The position numbers and the translations under genes were made by a program. Below the pieces are notes generated by a model. That model saw nothing but the letters and a program-made list of their open reading frames with translations. It was not told the DNA's origin and made no database searches. Of a stretch of DNA of 11,699 nt, positions 1 to 6,821 are shown piece by piece. Positions within the stretch are counted from its first letter, which is position 1; the number at the start of each line of letters is the position of its first letter. Origin of the DNA: JAAZBV01 sp964460435 (GTDB lineage Bacteria > Desulfobacterota > DSM-4660 > Desulfatiglandales > HGW-15); the NCBI GenBank assembly GCA_964460435.1, contig CAYWRH010000140.1:1-11699 (forward strand), read 5' to 3'.

Positions 1-56
1 ATAGAGATAAAGATATAACACCTAAAAAGAGAGAATTATCAGTGGGTGTAAAAGAG

Positions 57-92
57 AAAAAAAGGCACGGTAATCTTGTTCCCGTGCCTTTT
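57..92 (-). terminator. Intrinsic terminator of the secreted FxLYD-like gene
   Basis: A perfect 7-bp stem (GGCACGG at 64-70 with CCGTGCC at 82-88) is flanked by A60-63 and T89-92, which extend the pairing. Read on the minus strand, the stem is followed by a run of seven T (complement of 57-63). It lies 30-60 nt past the stop codon of the minus-strand gene, as expected for a Rho-independent terminator. The plus side has only TTTT, so it could act weakly in that direction too. Positions 1-56 show no gene. Confidence 0.85.
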
Positions 93-123
93 ATATATAG
101 TCTGCCTTTATTGGCAGTAAATG

Positions 124-804
124 CTAGTCATTAATTGTAACATGCCCTGTGGCTATGCGGTTTGCCTCTGTTGCTGTGAGGGTAATCGTATCGGTTATTA
201 CCTTTGATTCACCCGCATTAAAGGAGCTTGTTGTCTTTGTTTTGCTCCCGACAGACCTGCTGTATTCATCCATGAAAGCAACAGTTATATCCTTTGTCAT
301 GGCCTTGTCTGTATTGTTTCTTAACTTTACACTATAGGCAAGCTCTACCATATTATCAGATATCTTCTTGAATTTTCCCTTGATGCTGTCACCCAGGTTG
401 GCCTTTAGTACCTGACCCTTTTTATCAGCGCTCTCTTCTACTTTAGAGATCACAACGTATCCGGAATTGATATCCTTTACATCTGATCCATCCAGAACCA
501 TCCTGTTTGATACAACCTTCGACTCACCGGCTGGGATAGTGCGGGTCTTTGTTGCCTGGCCGACCTTCTCATTCTGGCTGTTGACAAAGTCAACAGTAAC
601 ATCAAATGTCACAGGCTGATCAGAATTGTTCTTTACAATCGCCTTCCAGATAATTTCTGTTTTATCCCTATCAGAAGCGATATCTGTTATCTTTTTAATG
701 CTCTGTTCATCAATACTATATTTTTCTTCCGCAAATGTATGCGAAGTGGTGACCATTAACCCTATTATCAATAAAATGCCCATAAATATTCTTGTGTTCT
801 TCAT
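124..804 (-). CDS. Secreted protein with two tandem FxLYD-like domains, function unknown
   Basis: The start is the ATG at 804, preceded 8 nt upstream by GGAGG. An in-frame TTG at 819 would put that ribosome site inside the gene and is rejected. The 226-residue product begins with a Sec signal peptide: Lys/Arg at residues 2-5, a hydrophobic core at 6-20 and a likely cleavage after T-F-A25. The mature part holds two homologous beta-rich units in a 104-residue register: residues about 48-122 and 151-226. Each has an aromatic strand ending in KNN/RNN-[ST]-D, then D-[VI]-T-V-x-F, then A-G-E-S-K-V-[VI]. This layout resembles FxLYD or similar Ig-like periplasmic domains, which usually bind other proteins or surface components. 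No catalytic motif or lipobox is visible. The gene is monocistronic and divergent from the hybrid kinase. The family assignment is from pattern only. Confidence 0.8.
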   Translation of the reverse strand: MKNTRIFMGILLIIGLMVTTSHTFAEEKYSIDEQSIKKITDIASDRDKTEIIWKAIVKNNSDQPVTFDVTVDFVNSQNEKVGQATKTRTIPAGESKVVSNRMVLDGSDVKDINSGYVVISKVEESADKKGQVLKANLGDSIKGKFKKISDNMVELAYSVKLRNNTDKAMTKDITVAFMDEYSRSVGSKTKTTSSFNAGESKVITDTITLTATEANRIATGHVTIND

Positions 805-910
805 GTTTGTTGCCTCCAATTAGCTTAAAAATTTAAAACCATTTAACAAAATTTCCTGCTTCATCGGCACCAATTAATTTGGACTTTAAATTTTTTTTAA
901 CAGGATTTTT

Positions 911-980
911 TGTCGGGATAGTGCCTTGCCCTGATGGGAATTTTGACATTATTCGGGGAAATGATCGTATCATATTGATA
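911..980 (+). promoter_or_regulatory. Composite conserved element, copy 1 (upstream of hybrid kinase)
   Basis: In order: TGTCGGGATA (911-920), CCTG (930-933), ATTTTGACATT (940-950), CGG (954-956), AATG (960-963) and the inverted repeat TATCA-TAT-TGATA (968-980). The same blocks in the same order, with spacing differing by 0-2 nt, recur at 10264-10334. Part of it could be a sigma70-type promoter: TTGACA at 943-948 and TATCAT at 968-973. The 19-nt spacer is long, so the palindrome may instead be an operator. It ends 88 nt before the kinase start. The rest of the divergent spacer 805-1068 is AT-rich and shows no ORF. Confidence 0.55.
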
Positions 981-1068
981 TTACAGTATTTAAAACAGTG
1001 AGTGGTAAGGCATAACTATTGCAAATGAATAAAACGGACCTCCTTTAATAAATAAATGGTAAAGATAT

Positions 1069-3573
1069 ATGAGTGATATGAGGGTAATCGATTCAGATAG
1101 AAAAATAGGGGATATTATACTTGAAAATATCTTCAGCAATGCACAAGTCGGGATTGTGGTCACTGATAAGGATGGATATATTACTCATATAAATCAGGAG
1201 TTTACCAGAATATTTGGCTTTACTGATGAAGATGCGGTCGGGAAAAAGATCGATTCCCTTTTTATTCCTAATGAGGCCTTTGAAAAACATTTGGAGATGG
1301 TCAAACTGCTGGAAACAGGTGACAGGGTTGAGTATGAGACAACTCGGTTAAGGAAGGATGGGAAAAAGATCCCTGTCCTGGCCAGGATATCCATCATAAT
1401 AAATAATGGCAAAAGGATTGGCGGGTTTGCAATCTATTCTGATATCTCGGAAAACAAAAGATACCAGGAAGAGCTTCTCAAGTCAAAAGATGAACTTGAA
1501 GAGAGGGTAAAAGAGAGGACATCCGCGCTTGAAATCGCCAATATGGAGCTCAAAAAGCAGATTGAGGAGCGTGAAAAGATAGAACTTGCGCTCAAAGAGA
1601 GCGAGCAGCGCTACAGGACTGCTATGGATAACTCCAATGACGGCATTGCCATAATAAGGGATGGCCATCATGTTTATGTGAATGACAGATACCTGAAGAT
1701 ATATGGTTATGAATCATTAGAGGAGATGGAGCAGGTAGGGATTTACAATATCATCCATCCTGATGATGCACAGAAGGTTAGGGAAAGAAGCCTTGCAAGG
1801 GTTCGGGGCGAACTTGAGGGGCAGAGCTATGAACACAGGTGCATCAGAAAGGATGGTTCTGTTATATATGTAGAGGCATCTGCCGCAAGGCTTATGTATG
1901 ACAACAGGCCTGCCGGAATAGCATTTATAAGGGATATCACTGACCGCAAAAAGGCGGAGCTGGAACTGAAAAAATCAAAGGAGGAGGCGGAAAGGGCCAA
2001 CAGGGCAAAGAGCGAATTTCTTGCCAATATGAGCCATGAAATCAGGACACCCATGAATGCAATAATCGGGATGACCGGCCTTCTTCTGGACACAAAGCTT
2101 GATGAAGAGCAGATGGAGCATCTTGAAATTATAAGAAGGTCCTCTGATGCACTGTTAAGTTTGATCAATGACATCCTTGATTTCTCCAAGATAGAGGCGG
2201 GCAAGATGGATCTGGAGATCCTTGATTTTGACCTGCGCAATGCACTGGAAGAGATGGTCTCCTTGCCTGCTGTTGAAGCCCATAAAAAGGGGATTGAATT
2301 TGTATACGAGATTGAACCGGATGTGCCTTCACTATTAAGGGGCGACCCGGGGAGGATCCGCCAGATAGTCCTTAACCTTACCAGCAATGCAGTCAAATTT
2401 ACCGAGTATGGCGATGTGCTTCTTCATGTATCCTGTGAAAGGGAAGATGAGAATGAGGCGGAGCTTAAATTCAGCATAAGGGATTCAGGCATAGGCATAT
2501 CTGAAGAGGAGATATCAAAGCTCTTTCAATCCTTTCATCAGGTGGATGCCTCCACTACCAGAAAATATGGGGGCACAGGGCTTGGACTTGTCATATCCAA
2601 AAGGCTTGCAGAGCTGATGAAGGGCAAGATAGGGGTTGAGAGCGTTAAGGGAGAGGGTTCAACCTTCTGGTTCACAACAGTAATGGAAAAGCAAAAGGGG
2701 ATGGTTGAGGCCATCCTTACACCCCCGGCCGCTATCAAGGGCAAAAGATTTCTTGTGGTTGATGATAATAAAACCAATCTTCTTATTGTTCAGCGCTATC
2801 TTGAGGCATGGGGCTTTGTATGTGACACTGCCTGGAATGGCGAGATGGGGCTCATTCTCATGATGGCGGCAGTCAAGGCAAATGCCCCCTATGATTGTGT
2901 GATATCTGACATGCAGATGCCCCATATGGACGGCATAGAGCTGGGCCGGAAGATAAAGGCAGACCCTGCGCTAAAATCCACCATACTTATCATGCTTTCG
3001 TCACGGGGCATGAGGGGTGATTCAGCCGAGGTGAGGGATGCGGGTTATGCTGCCTATCTAACAAAACCTGTCAGGCGCAGCCAGTTGTTTGACTGTATTG
3101 TAATGGCCTTTAGCCAGAAAGAGGGCAGCAAAAAAGAGGAGAGACCCATCATAACGCGGCATACAATAACAGATGCAAGGAAACAGAATATAAAAATACT
3201 TATAGCTGAAGACAATATTATCAACCAGAAGCTTGCCCTGAAACTTCTGGAAAAATTTGGATACAGGGCTGATGCAGTTGCAAACGGGGAGGAGGCGGTC
3301 AGGTTATTGAGCATGATCCCATATAACCTTGTGCTGATGGATGTGCAGATGCCTGTAATGGACGGCCTTGAGGCAACAAGGATAATAAGGGACCCTGAAT
3401 CACATGTCATTAATCATGCTGTCCCGGTTATAGCCATGACTGCCCATGCAATGGCAGGGGACAGAAAGATATGTCTGGATGCGGGCATGGATGACTATAT
3501 AACAAAACCGGTAAATCCCGACATACTGCTTGAAAAGATAAATGGCTATCTGAAAATAAAGGAAGAGACATAA
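1069..3573 (+). CDS. Soluble hybrid sensor histidine kinase, PAS-PAS-HisKA-HATPase-REC-REC
   Basis: This 834-residue protein is a two-component hybrid kinase with no membrane segment, so it should sense a cytoplasmic signal. PAS 1 covers about residues 15-130, a coiled coil about 131-178, and PAS 2 about 178-295. The HisKA H-box SHEIRTP carries the phospho-acceptor His323. The ATPase domain shows the N-box (N436, N440), the G1 box D472-S-G-I-G and the G2 box G502-T-G-L-G-L. Receiver 1 (about 559-680) has D565/D566, acceptor D614, S644/S645 and K666. Receiver 2 (about 708-830) has E714/D715, acceptor D758, T791 and K813. All catalytic residues look intact. There is no Hpt and no DNA-binding output domain, so a separate Hpt or regulator partner is implied but not in this window. 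The ATG at 1069 has only a weak ribosome site; ATG 1078 is an alternative. Confidence 0.93.
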   Translation: MSDMRVIDSDRKIGDIILENIFSNAQVGIVVTDKDGYITHINQEFTRIFGFTDEDAVGKKIDSLFIPNEAFEKHLEMVKLLETGDRVEYETTRLRKDGKKIPVLARISIIINNGKRIGGFAIYSDISENKRYQEELLKSKDELEERVKERTSALEIANMELKKQIEEREKIELALKESEQRYRTAMDNSNDGIAIIRDGHHVYVNDRYLKIYGYESLEEMEQVGIYNIIHPDDAQKVRERSLARVRGELEGQSYEHRCIRKDGSVIYVEASAARLMYDNRPAGIAFIRDITDRKKAELELKKSKEEAERANRAKSEFLANMSHEIRTPMNAIIGMTGLLLDTKLDEEQMEHLEIIRRSSDALLSLINDILDFSKIEAGKMDLEILDFDLRNALEEMVSLPAVEAHKKGIEFVYEIEPDVPSLLRGDPGRIRQIVLNLTSNAVKFTEYGDVLLHVSCEREDENEAELKFSIRDSGIGISEEEISKLFQSFHQVDASTTRKYGGTGLGLVISKRLAELMKGKIGVESVKGEGSTFWFTTVMEKQKGMVEAILTPPAAIKGKRFLVVDDNKTNLLIVQRYLEAWGFVCDTAWNGEMGLILMMAAVKANAPYDCVISDMQMPHMDGIELGRKIKADPALKSTILIMLSSRGMRGDSAEVRDAGYAAYLTKPVRRSQLFDCIVMAFSQKEGSKKEERPIITRHTITDARKQNIKILIAEDNIINQKLALKLLEKFGYRADAVANGEEAVRLLSMIPYNLVLMDVQMPVMDGLEATRIIRDPESHVINHAVPVIAMTAHAMAGDRKICLDAGMDDYITKPVNPDILLEKINGYLKIKEET

Positions 3574-3627
3574 GCCTGAAAATGGGATCAGGATTTGCCG
3601 GTATGCTGTTCAAGGGCTATAGATGAT

Positions 3628-4509
3628 TTATAAATTTGTCGCACGGTATTTTGAAGTGAGTGAAACCTCCAGAAAATATAAGGGTTTATTAACCCTGCTG
3701 AAATTCAGTGGAAAATGAAAAACACCTGGCGGCACCACCACAATTGTCGGACCTGTGATCAGATATCTTTCCTTTTCCTTTCCAAAAAAGAACTCCACCT
3801 CTGCATCAAACTGTTTCATGTCAAACGGGTTTGACCCGAAAAAGAGATAGAATTCTGTAAAATTATGTTTGTGTGTAACATCATTATATGTATATGGTTT
3901 TTTTACCACTGTTAAATCCATATTCAGCCTTGCGCCTGCCGGCAGGATATGATCAGGCACGGTATTCAGGCTGATCATCTCACCGCCCCATTTATTGTAT
4001 CTTATAACCCCTTTTGTAAAAAACCTGTCATAATCAGGTTCATCTGTACGCACCTCCAGAAGATCTTCGCCATAATCCACCCCTGAATAGCCCTTTGTCA
4101 TAAATGCCTCAAGGCAATATATGGGTTTATTGATCTTCACATAATTAAGGGGGCAGTGATAGACCCCTGGCGCAGCAGTCACAATAGTAGGGGAGGTTAT
4201 AATATGTTTTTCACGTTCAGGGCCAAAGGTATAATGGACCTCTGCGTCAAACTCATTCATATCAAGCGGGTTTGACCCGAAAAAATAAAAATATTCTGTG
4301 AAAAGGTGTTTGTGCAGGGGCTCATGAAACATATAGGGCCTTCTGACCGCTGTTACCCCGAGTGTCATCCTTGCATCCGAAGGGATAATATCGCTCTTGA
4401 TTGCGCCGAGCCCGATCATCTCGCCGCCCCACTCCTCCTTCATTGCCCCGCGGATTACATCCCTGAAAAAATAGTTTTCATACCTGTTTTGCTCCTGCTG
4501 TTTTGCCAT
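3628..4509 (-). CDS. Bicupin metalloprotein, function unknown
   Basis: The 293-residue product consists of two cupin domains. Each keeps the four usual cupin metal ligands: H66, H68, E72 and H118 in the first; H213, H215, E219 and H265 in the second. All four pairs are exactly 147 residues apart. Shared signatures are WGGEM (27 and 174), FFGSNP (76 and 223), F-D-A-E-V (87 and 234) and P-G-V-[YF]-H (114 and 261). No signal peptide is visible, so it is likely cytoplasmic. The ATG at 4509 is preceded by AGGGG at good spacing. Cupins with this ligand set bind Fe, Mn, Ni or Zn and act as dioxygenases, isomerases, lyases or sensors; nothing here identifies the substrate. The gene is divergent from hypA-hypB and converges on the kinase gene with a 54-nt gap. 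Confidence 0.85.
   Translation of the reverse strand: MAKQQEQNRYENYFFRDVIRGAMKEEWGGEMIGLGAIKSDIIPSDARMTLGVTAVRRPYMFHEPLHKHLFTEYFYFFGSNPLDMNEFDAEVHYTFGPEREKHIITSPTIVTAAPGVYHCPLNYVKINKPIYCLEAFMTKGYSGVDYGEDLLEVRTDEPDYDRFFTKGVIRYNKWGGEMISLNTVPDHILPAGARLNMDLTVVKKPYTYNDVTHKHNFTEFYLFFGSNPFDMKQFDAEVEFFFGKEKERYLITGPTIVVVPPGVFHFPLNFSRVNKPLYFLEVSLTSKYRATNL
3655..3990 (-). repeat. Bicupin internal duplication, unit 2 (codons 174-285)
   Basis: This is the second copy of the cupin unit and carries ligands H213, H215, E219 and H265. The regions before the gapless block (codons 1-26 and 139-173) are only partly alike; the V-I-R motif before WGGE is offset by 150 rather than 147 residues. Confidence 0.8.
4096..4431 (-). 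repeat. Bicupin internal duplication, unit 1 (codons 27-138)
   Basis: Codons 27-138 align without gaps to codons 174-285. My hand count gives about 58 identical residues of 112. At the DNA level an 18-nt identical stretch starting at 4267 recurs at 3826, exactly 441 nt away. This indicates an in-gene tandem duplication kept under constraint. Confidence 0.8.
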
Positions 4510-4543
4510 TTTTTACCCCTTTTTATATCATGATCATATGTTC

Positions 4544-4572
4544 TTGACTAAAAAAGCGCTGCCCCATATTGT
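4544..4572 (+). promoter_or_regulatory. Candidate sigma70 promoter for hypA-hypB-ferredoxin operon
   Basis: TTGACT (4544-4549) and TATTGT (4567-4572) are separated by 17 nt. Transcription would begin near 4579, about 40 nt before the hypA ATG. The spacer 4510-4619 separates the operon from the divergent bicupin gene, and this is its best plus-strand promoter match. It was identified by consensus comparison only. Confidence 0.45.
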
Positions 4573-4609
4573 GCATTTTACATAATGTTCAGGATTTTAA
4601 AAGGAAATT

Positions 4610-4627
4610 ATGGCCCTCTATGCATGA
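4610..4627 (+). other. Five-codon mini-ORF overlapping the hypA start
   Basis: AAGGA (4601-4605) lies 4 nt before an ATG at 4610 that opens a five-codon reading frame (M-A-L-Y-A) ending in TGA at 4625-4627. The conserved hypA start (ATG 4620) lies inside it in another frame and is 14 nt from the same AAGGA, which is unusually far. The mini-ORF may couple translation to hypA, or the ribosome may simply use the distant site. Confidence 0.35.
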
Positions 4628-4961
4628 GCAAAGTATAGTAACATATCTGTTGTCCGAGGCTGTATCAAGTGCCAGGGATGAAGATGCCCGTAAAATAGTA
4701 AGCATTAAGCTTACGGTGGGTGAGCTGACCGGCATAGAAAAGGATGCGGTTATCTTTTATTTCGGCTTCTTGTCAAAAAATACAATAGCAGAGGGCGCCA
4801 CCCTTGAATTTGAGTATAAAAAGGCCTGGTTAAGATGCAGGGATTGTGACATAATTTTTCCGAAGGATAGGGCTGATTTCATCTGTCCCCGTTGTAATAG
4901 GAAGGTGATTGAGATTGTAGGAGGAAGAGAGCTGTACATAGAGAGCATGGAGGTCATCTGA
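4620..4961 (+). CDS. hypA: HypA, nickel metallochaperone
   Basis: HypA delivers Ni(II) to nickel enzymes, classically [NiFe]-hydrogenase, together with HypB. The 113-residue product begins M-H-E-Q-S; the amino terminus and His2 form the nickel site in this family. That fixes the start at ATG 4620 rather than the upstream TTG at 4569. A zinc-binding pair of CxxC motifs is present at C73/C76 and C89/C92. Length and the G-E-L-T-G-I-E motif (34-40) match typical HypA. The stop codon TGA directly abuts the TTG start of hypB, so the two are translationally coupled. No hydrogenase subunits and no hypC, D, E or F are visible nearby, so the nickel client could be another enzyme or a hydrogenase encoded elsewhere. 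Confidence 0.95.
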   Translation: MHEQSIVTYLLSEAVSSARDEDARKIVSIKLTVGELTGIEKDAVIFYFGFLSKNTIAEGATLEFEYKKAWLRCRDCDIIFPKDRADFICPRCNRKVIEIVGGRELYIESMEVI

Positions 4962-5630
4962 TTGGACAAAAGGCAAATAACCATTAAAAAGGATATTCTG
5001 GAGGCCAACAAGGAGATTGCCATAAATATCCGTAAATTACTGGACAAACATTATGTAAGGATGATCAATATCATGTCATCCCCGGGGTCAGGAAAGACCA
5101 GCCTGATTATTAAGGCACTAGATCATTTCAGGGGTAAATACCGCACTGCTGTGATTGAGGGGGATGTTGCATCATCAATAGATGCTGACAGGATCGTTAG
5201 GCTTGGCATCAGGGCAATACAGATCAACACCGGGGGCGGCTGCCACCTGGATGCCGCTATGATAGAAAAGGCGTTAGCAAGTCTCAACCTTGATGATCTT
5301 GATCTTGTTTTTGTTGAAAATGTGGGCAACCTTGTATGCACAGCGGATTTTGATTTAGGGGCTCATAAAAATGTTGTTATCCTGAGCATCCCTGAAGGCG
5401 ATGACAAGCCCCACAAGTATCCGGTTATTTTCATGGAGGCTGATATTGTGCTTATTAATAAGATAGATGTTGCACCCTGTTTTGATTTTGACATGAAGGG
5501 ATTTCCGGATGTTATAAGGGGTTTAAATCCTGATGCGAAGCTCATAGCTGTCTCCGCCAAAACAGGCGAGGGGCTGGAAAACTGGTTTGAATGGATTGAA
5601 GGTATGCTAAATAATATGGGGAGGTACTAA
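4962..5630 (+). CDS. hypB: HypB, nickel-insertion GTPase
   Basis: HypB is a SIMIBI-class GTPase that works with HypA in nickel insertion. The P-loop lies at S40-P-G-S-G-K45-T46, the G4 motif N-K-I-D at 166-169 and the G5 motif S-A-K at 198-200. The conserved metal site of the GTPase domain is present as C94-H95 and C126. The amino terminus lacks both the CxxCGC nickel motif of the E. coli protein and the His-rich stretch of other HypBs, so this is the short form (222 residues). The start is TTG at 4962, immediately after the hypA stop, with GGAGG at 4949-4953 giving 8-nt spacing. The next gene begins 1 nt after the stop, so the three genes form one operon. Confidence 0.95.
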   Translation: MDKRQITIKKDILEANKEIAINIRKLLDKHYVRMINIMSSPGSGKTSLIIKALDHFRGKYRTAVIEGDVASSIDADRIVRLGIRAIQINTGGGCHLDAAMIEKALASLNLDDLDLVFVENVGNLVCTADFDLGAHKNVVILSIPEGDDKPHKYPVIFMEADIVLINKIDVAPCFDFDMKGFPDVIRGLNPDAKLIAVSAKTGEGLENWFEWIEGMLNNMGRY

Positions 5631-5631
5631 T

Positions 5632-6741
5632 ATGTCTTTTGATCCTGTTTACAAGGAACTGTCAGACAAGCTGGGGGTCTGGGAATCGGAGCGTTTTCTC
5701 AAGATTTTAAAGGCGACCTTTACACCTTTAGAGGCAAAGATCTGCATGGAGCTGTTCGAGCCTGCCACATGTAAGGAATTGTCAGAACGGCTTAAGATGG
5801 ATGAAAAGGCCATCCAGAAACATCTTGATGTGCTTGTGGACAAGGGGATGATAACCAGGGGACTTACCCAGTATGCATTTCATACCACGCTCCTTGCCTT
5901 TCACCATGAGTGCTGCGCTGATACTGCCCCCCACACAGGGCCATATGCCATGACACAGGAGCAGAAAGAGCTGTGGAAGGATTTCTTCTATAATGAATGG
6001 TCATACGAATTTATGAAGCATATAGAGGAGATGATAGAAAAGTTCGGCAAAAACCTGCCTATCTCTCCATCCATACTGGCCCTTGAGCTGAGCCCTAATA
6101 TCAAACCGGAGGATATACTCCCTGAAGAAAATTTCAAACTCAAGATAGAGAATGCAAAAAGAAGGATACTTGCCCCTTGCGGATGCCGCACCTCATGGGG
6201 GCATGGCTGTGAAAAGCCCCTTATGACCTGCTTTGCAGCCTTTGACAGGCCAAGGGGGGAGTACTATATAAATCTGCCAGGACGTCTCTTAAAGGAGGTC
6301 AGCCTTGAAGAGGCCCTTGAGGCAGCAAAAGAGGCTGAGAGGGCAGGGCTTGTGCACTGGGGAGACTGTTACTGCTGTGACACATGCTGTGAAAATCTCT
6401 TTCCCATCAGGCGTGCAAAACGATATGACCTCATGACACCGAACCGTTTTGCAGCAGTGGTGGACGAGGAGAAGTGCACAGGCTGTAAAAAATGTGAAAA
6501 ACGGTGCTATTTTGAGGCCATTGAGTTTATACCAGTTGAGGGTAATCCTAAAAGGGTAAAGGCCAGGGTTAAACCTGAAAGCTGCAAGGGATGCGGGCTC
6601 TGCATTATTACATGCAAGCCCAATGCCTTAAGGTATGAGATAGTAAGGCCGCCTGAATATCTCAAGCCCAGGCCGCCTGAGGATGGCAAGGAGGCAGAGG
6701 CGCCCCAGTTTCCGGTATGGGGATATTATAATTTGAAATAG
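5632..6741 (+). CDS. Winged-helix / cysteine-rich / 2x[4Fe-4S] ferredoxin fusion protein
   Basis: This 369-residue soluble protein has three parts. Residues about 23-85 look like a winged-helix domain, with the segment C-K-E-L-S-E-R-L at 47-54 followed by a predicted recognition helix. The centre is rich in Cys: C183, C185, C193, C200, then C246, C248, C249, C252, C253. The C-terminal part is a two-cluster ferredoxin domain with CxxCxxCxxxC at C282-C292 and C318-C328. Each set can hold a [4Fe-4S] cluster. The start ATG 5632 has GGGGAGG at 5618-5624. It is the last gene of the hypA-hypB operon, 1 nt after hypB. A role as electron donor to a nickel enzyme or its maturation, or as a redox-responsive regulator, is inference; no specific function is recognised. 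Confidence 0.85.
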   Translation: MSFDPVYKELSDKLGVWESERFLKILKATFTPLEAKICMELFEPATCKELSERLKMDEKAIQKHLDVLVDKGMITRGLTQYAFHTTLLAFHHECCADTAPHTGPYAMTQEQKELWKDFFYNEWSYEFMKHIEEMIEKFGKNLPISPSILALELSPNIKPEDILPEENFKLKIENAKRRILAPCGCRTSWGHGCEKPLMTCFAAFDRPRGEYYINLPGRLLKEVSLEEALEAAKEAERAGLVHWGDCYCCDTCCENLFPIRRAKRYDLMTPNRFAAVVDEEKCTGCKKCEKRCYFEAIEFIPVEGNPKRVKARVKPESCKGCGLCIITCKPNALRYEIVRPPEYLKPRPPEDGKEAEAPQFPVWGYYNLK

Positions 6742-6795
6742 GGTTGAATTATAATCGTCAAACCAAAAAGAATGGAGCAGTTTGGTGGTCATGCG

Positions 6796-6821
6796 TATAG
6801 AGAGGGCATGCCTTGTCTATA
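6796..6821. other. Near-perfect palindrome between convergent genes
   Basis: The 26-nt segment pairs TATAGA (6796-6801) with TCTATA (6816-6821) and an inner AGGG with CCTT (one G-T pair), with a single G-G mismatch and a 4-nt loop. It directly abuts the stop codon of the minus-strand glycosyltransferase and lies 55 nt past the ferredoxin-fusion gene. Neither side has a T-run, so it is at best a weak bidirectional terminator or an RNA 3'-end stabiliser. Confidence 0.4.

Noticed and set aside
1827..2396. Minus-strand open frame of 189 codons
   Set aside because: It lies entirely opposite the kinase HisKA/HATPase region, is Ser-rich and low-complexity as antisense shadows are, and has no family motif.
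3575..3592. Weak hairpin CCTGA/TCAGG after the kinase stop
   Set aside because: Only 5 bp with an 8-nt loop and no T-run; it cannot be called a terminator.
4525..4538. TATCATGATCATA-like sequence in the bicupin/hypA spacer, as a third copy of the composite element
   Set aside because: It contains one TATCA half but not the TATCA-N3-TGATA arrangement, and none of the upstream blocks are present.
5484..5494. ATTTTGACAT inside hypB
   Set aside because: It encodes part of hypB, lacks the palindrome and other blocks, and shows that this word alone occurs by chance; only the full composite is meaningful.
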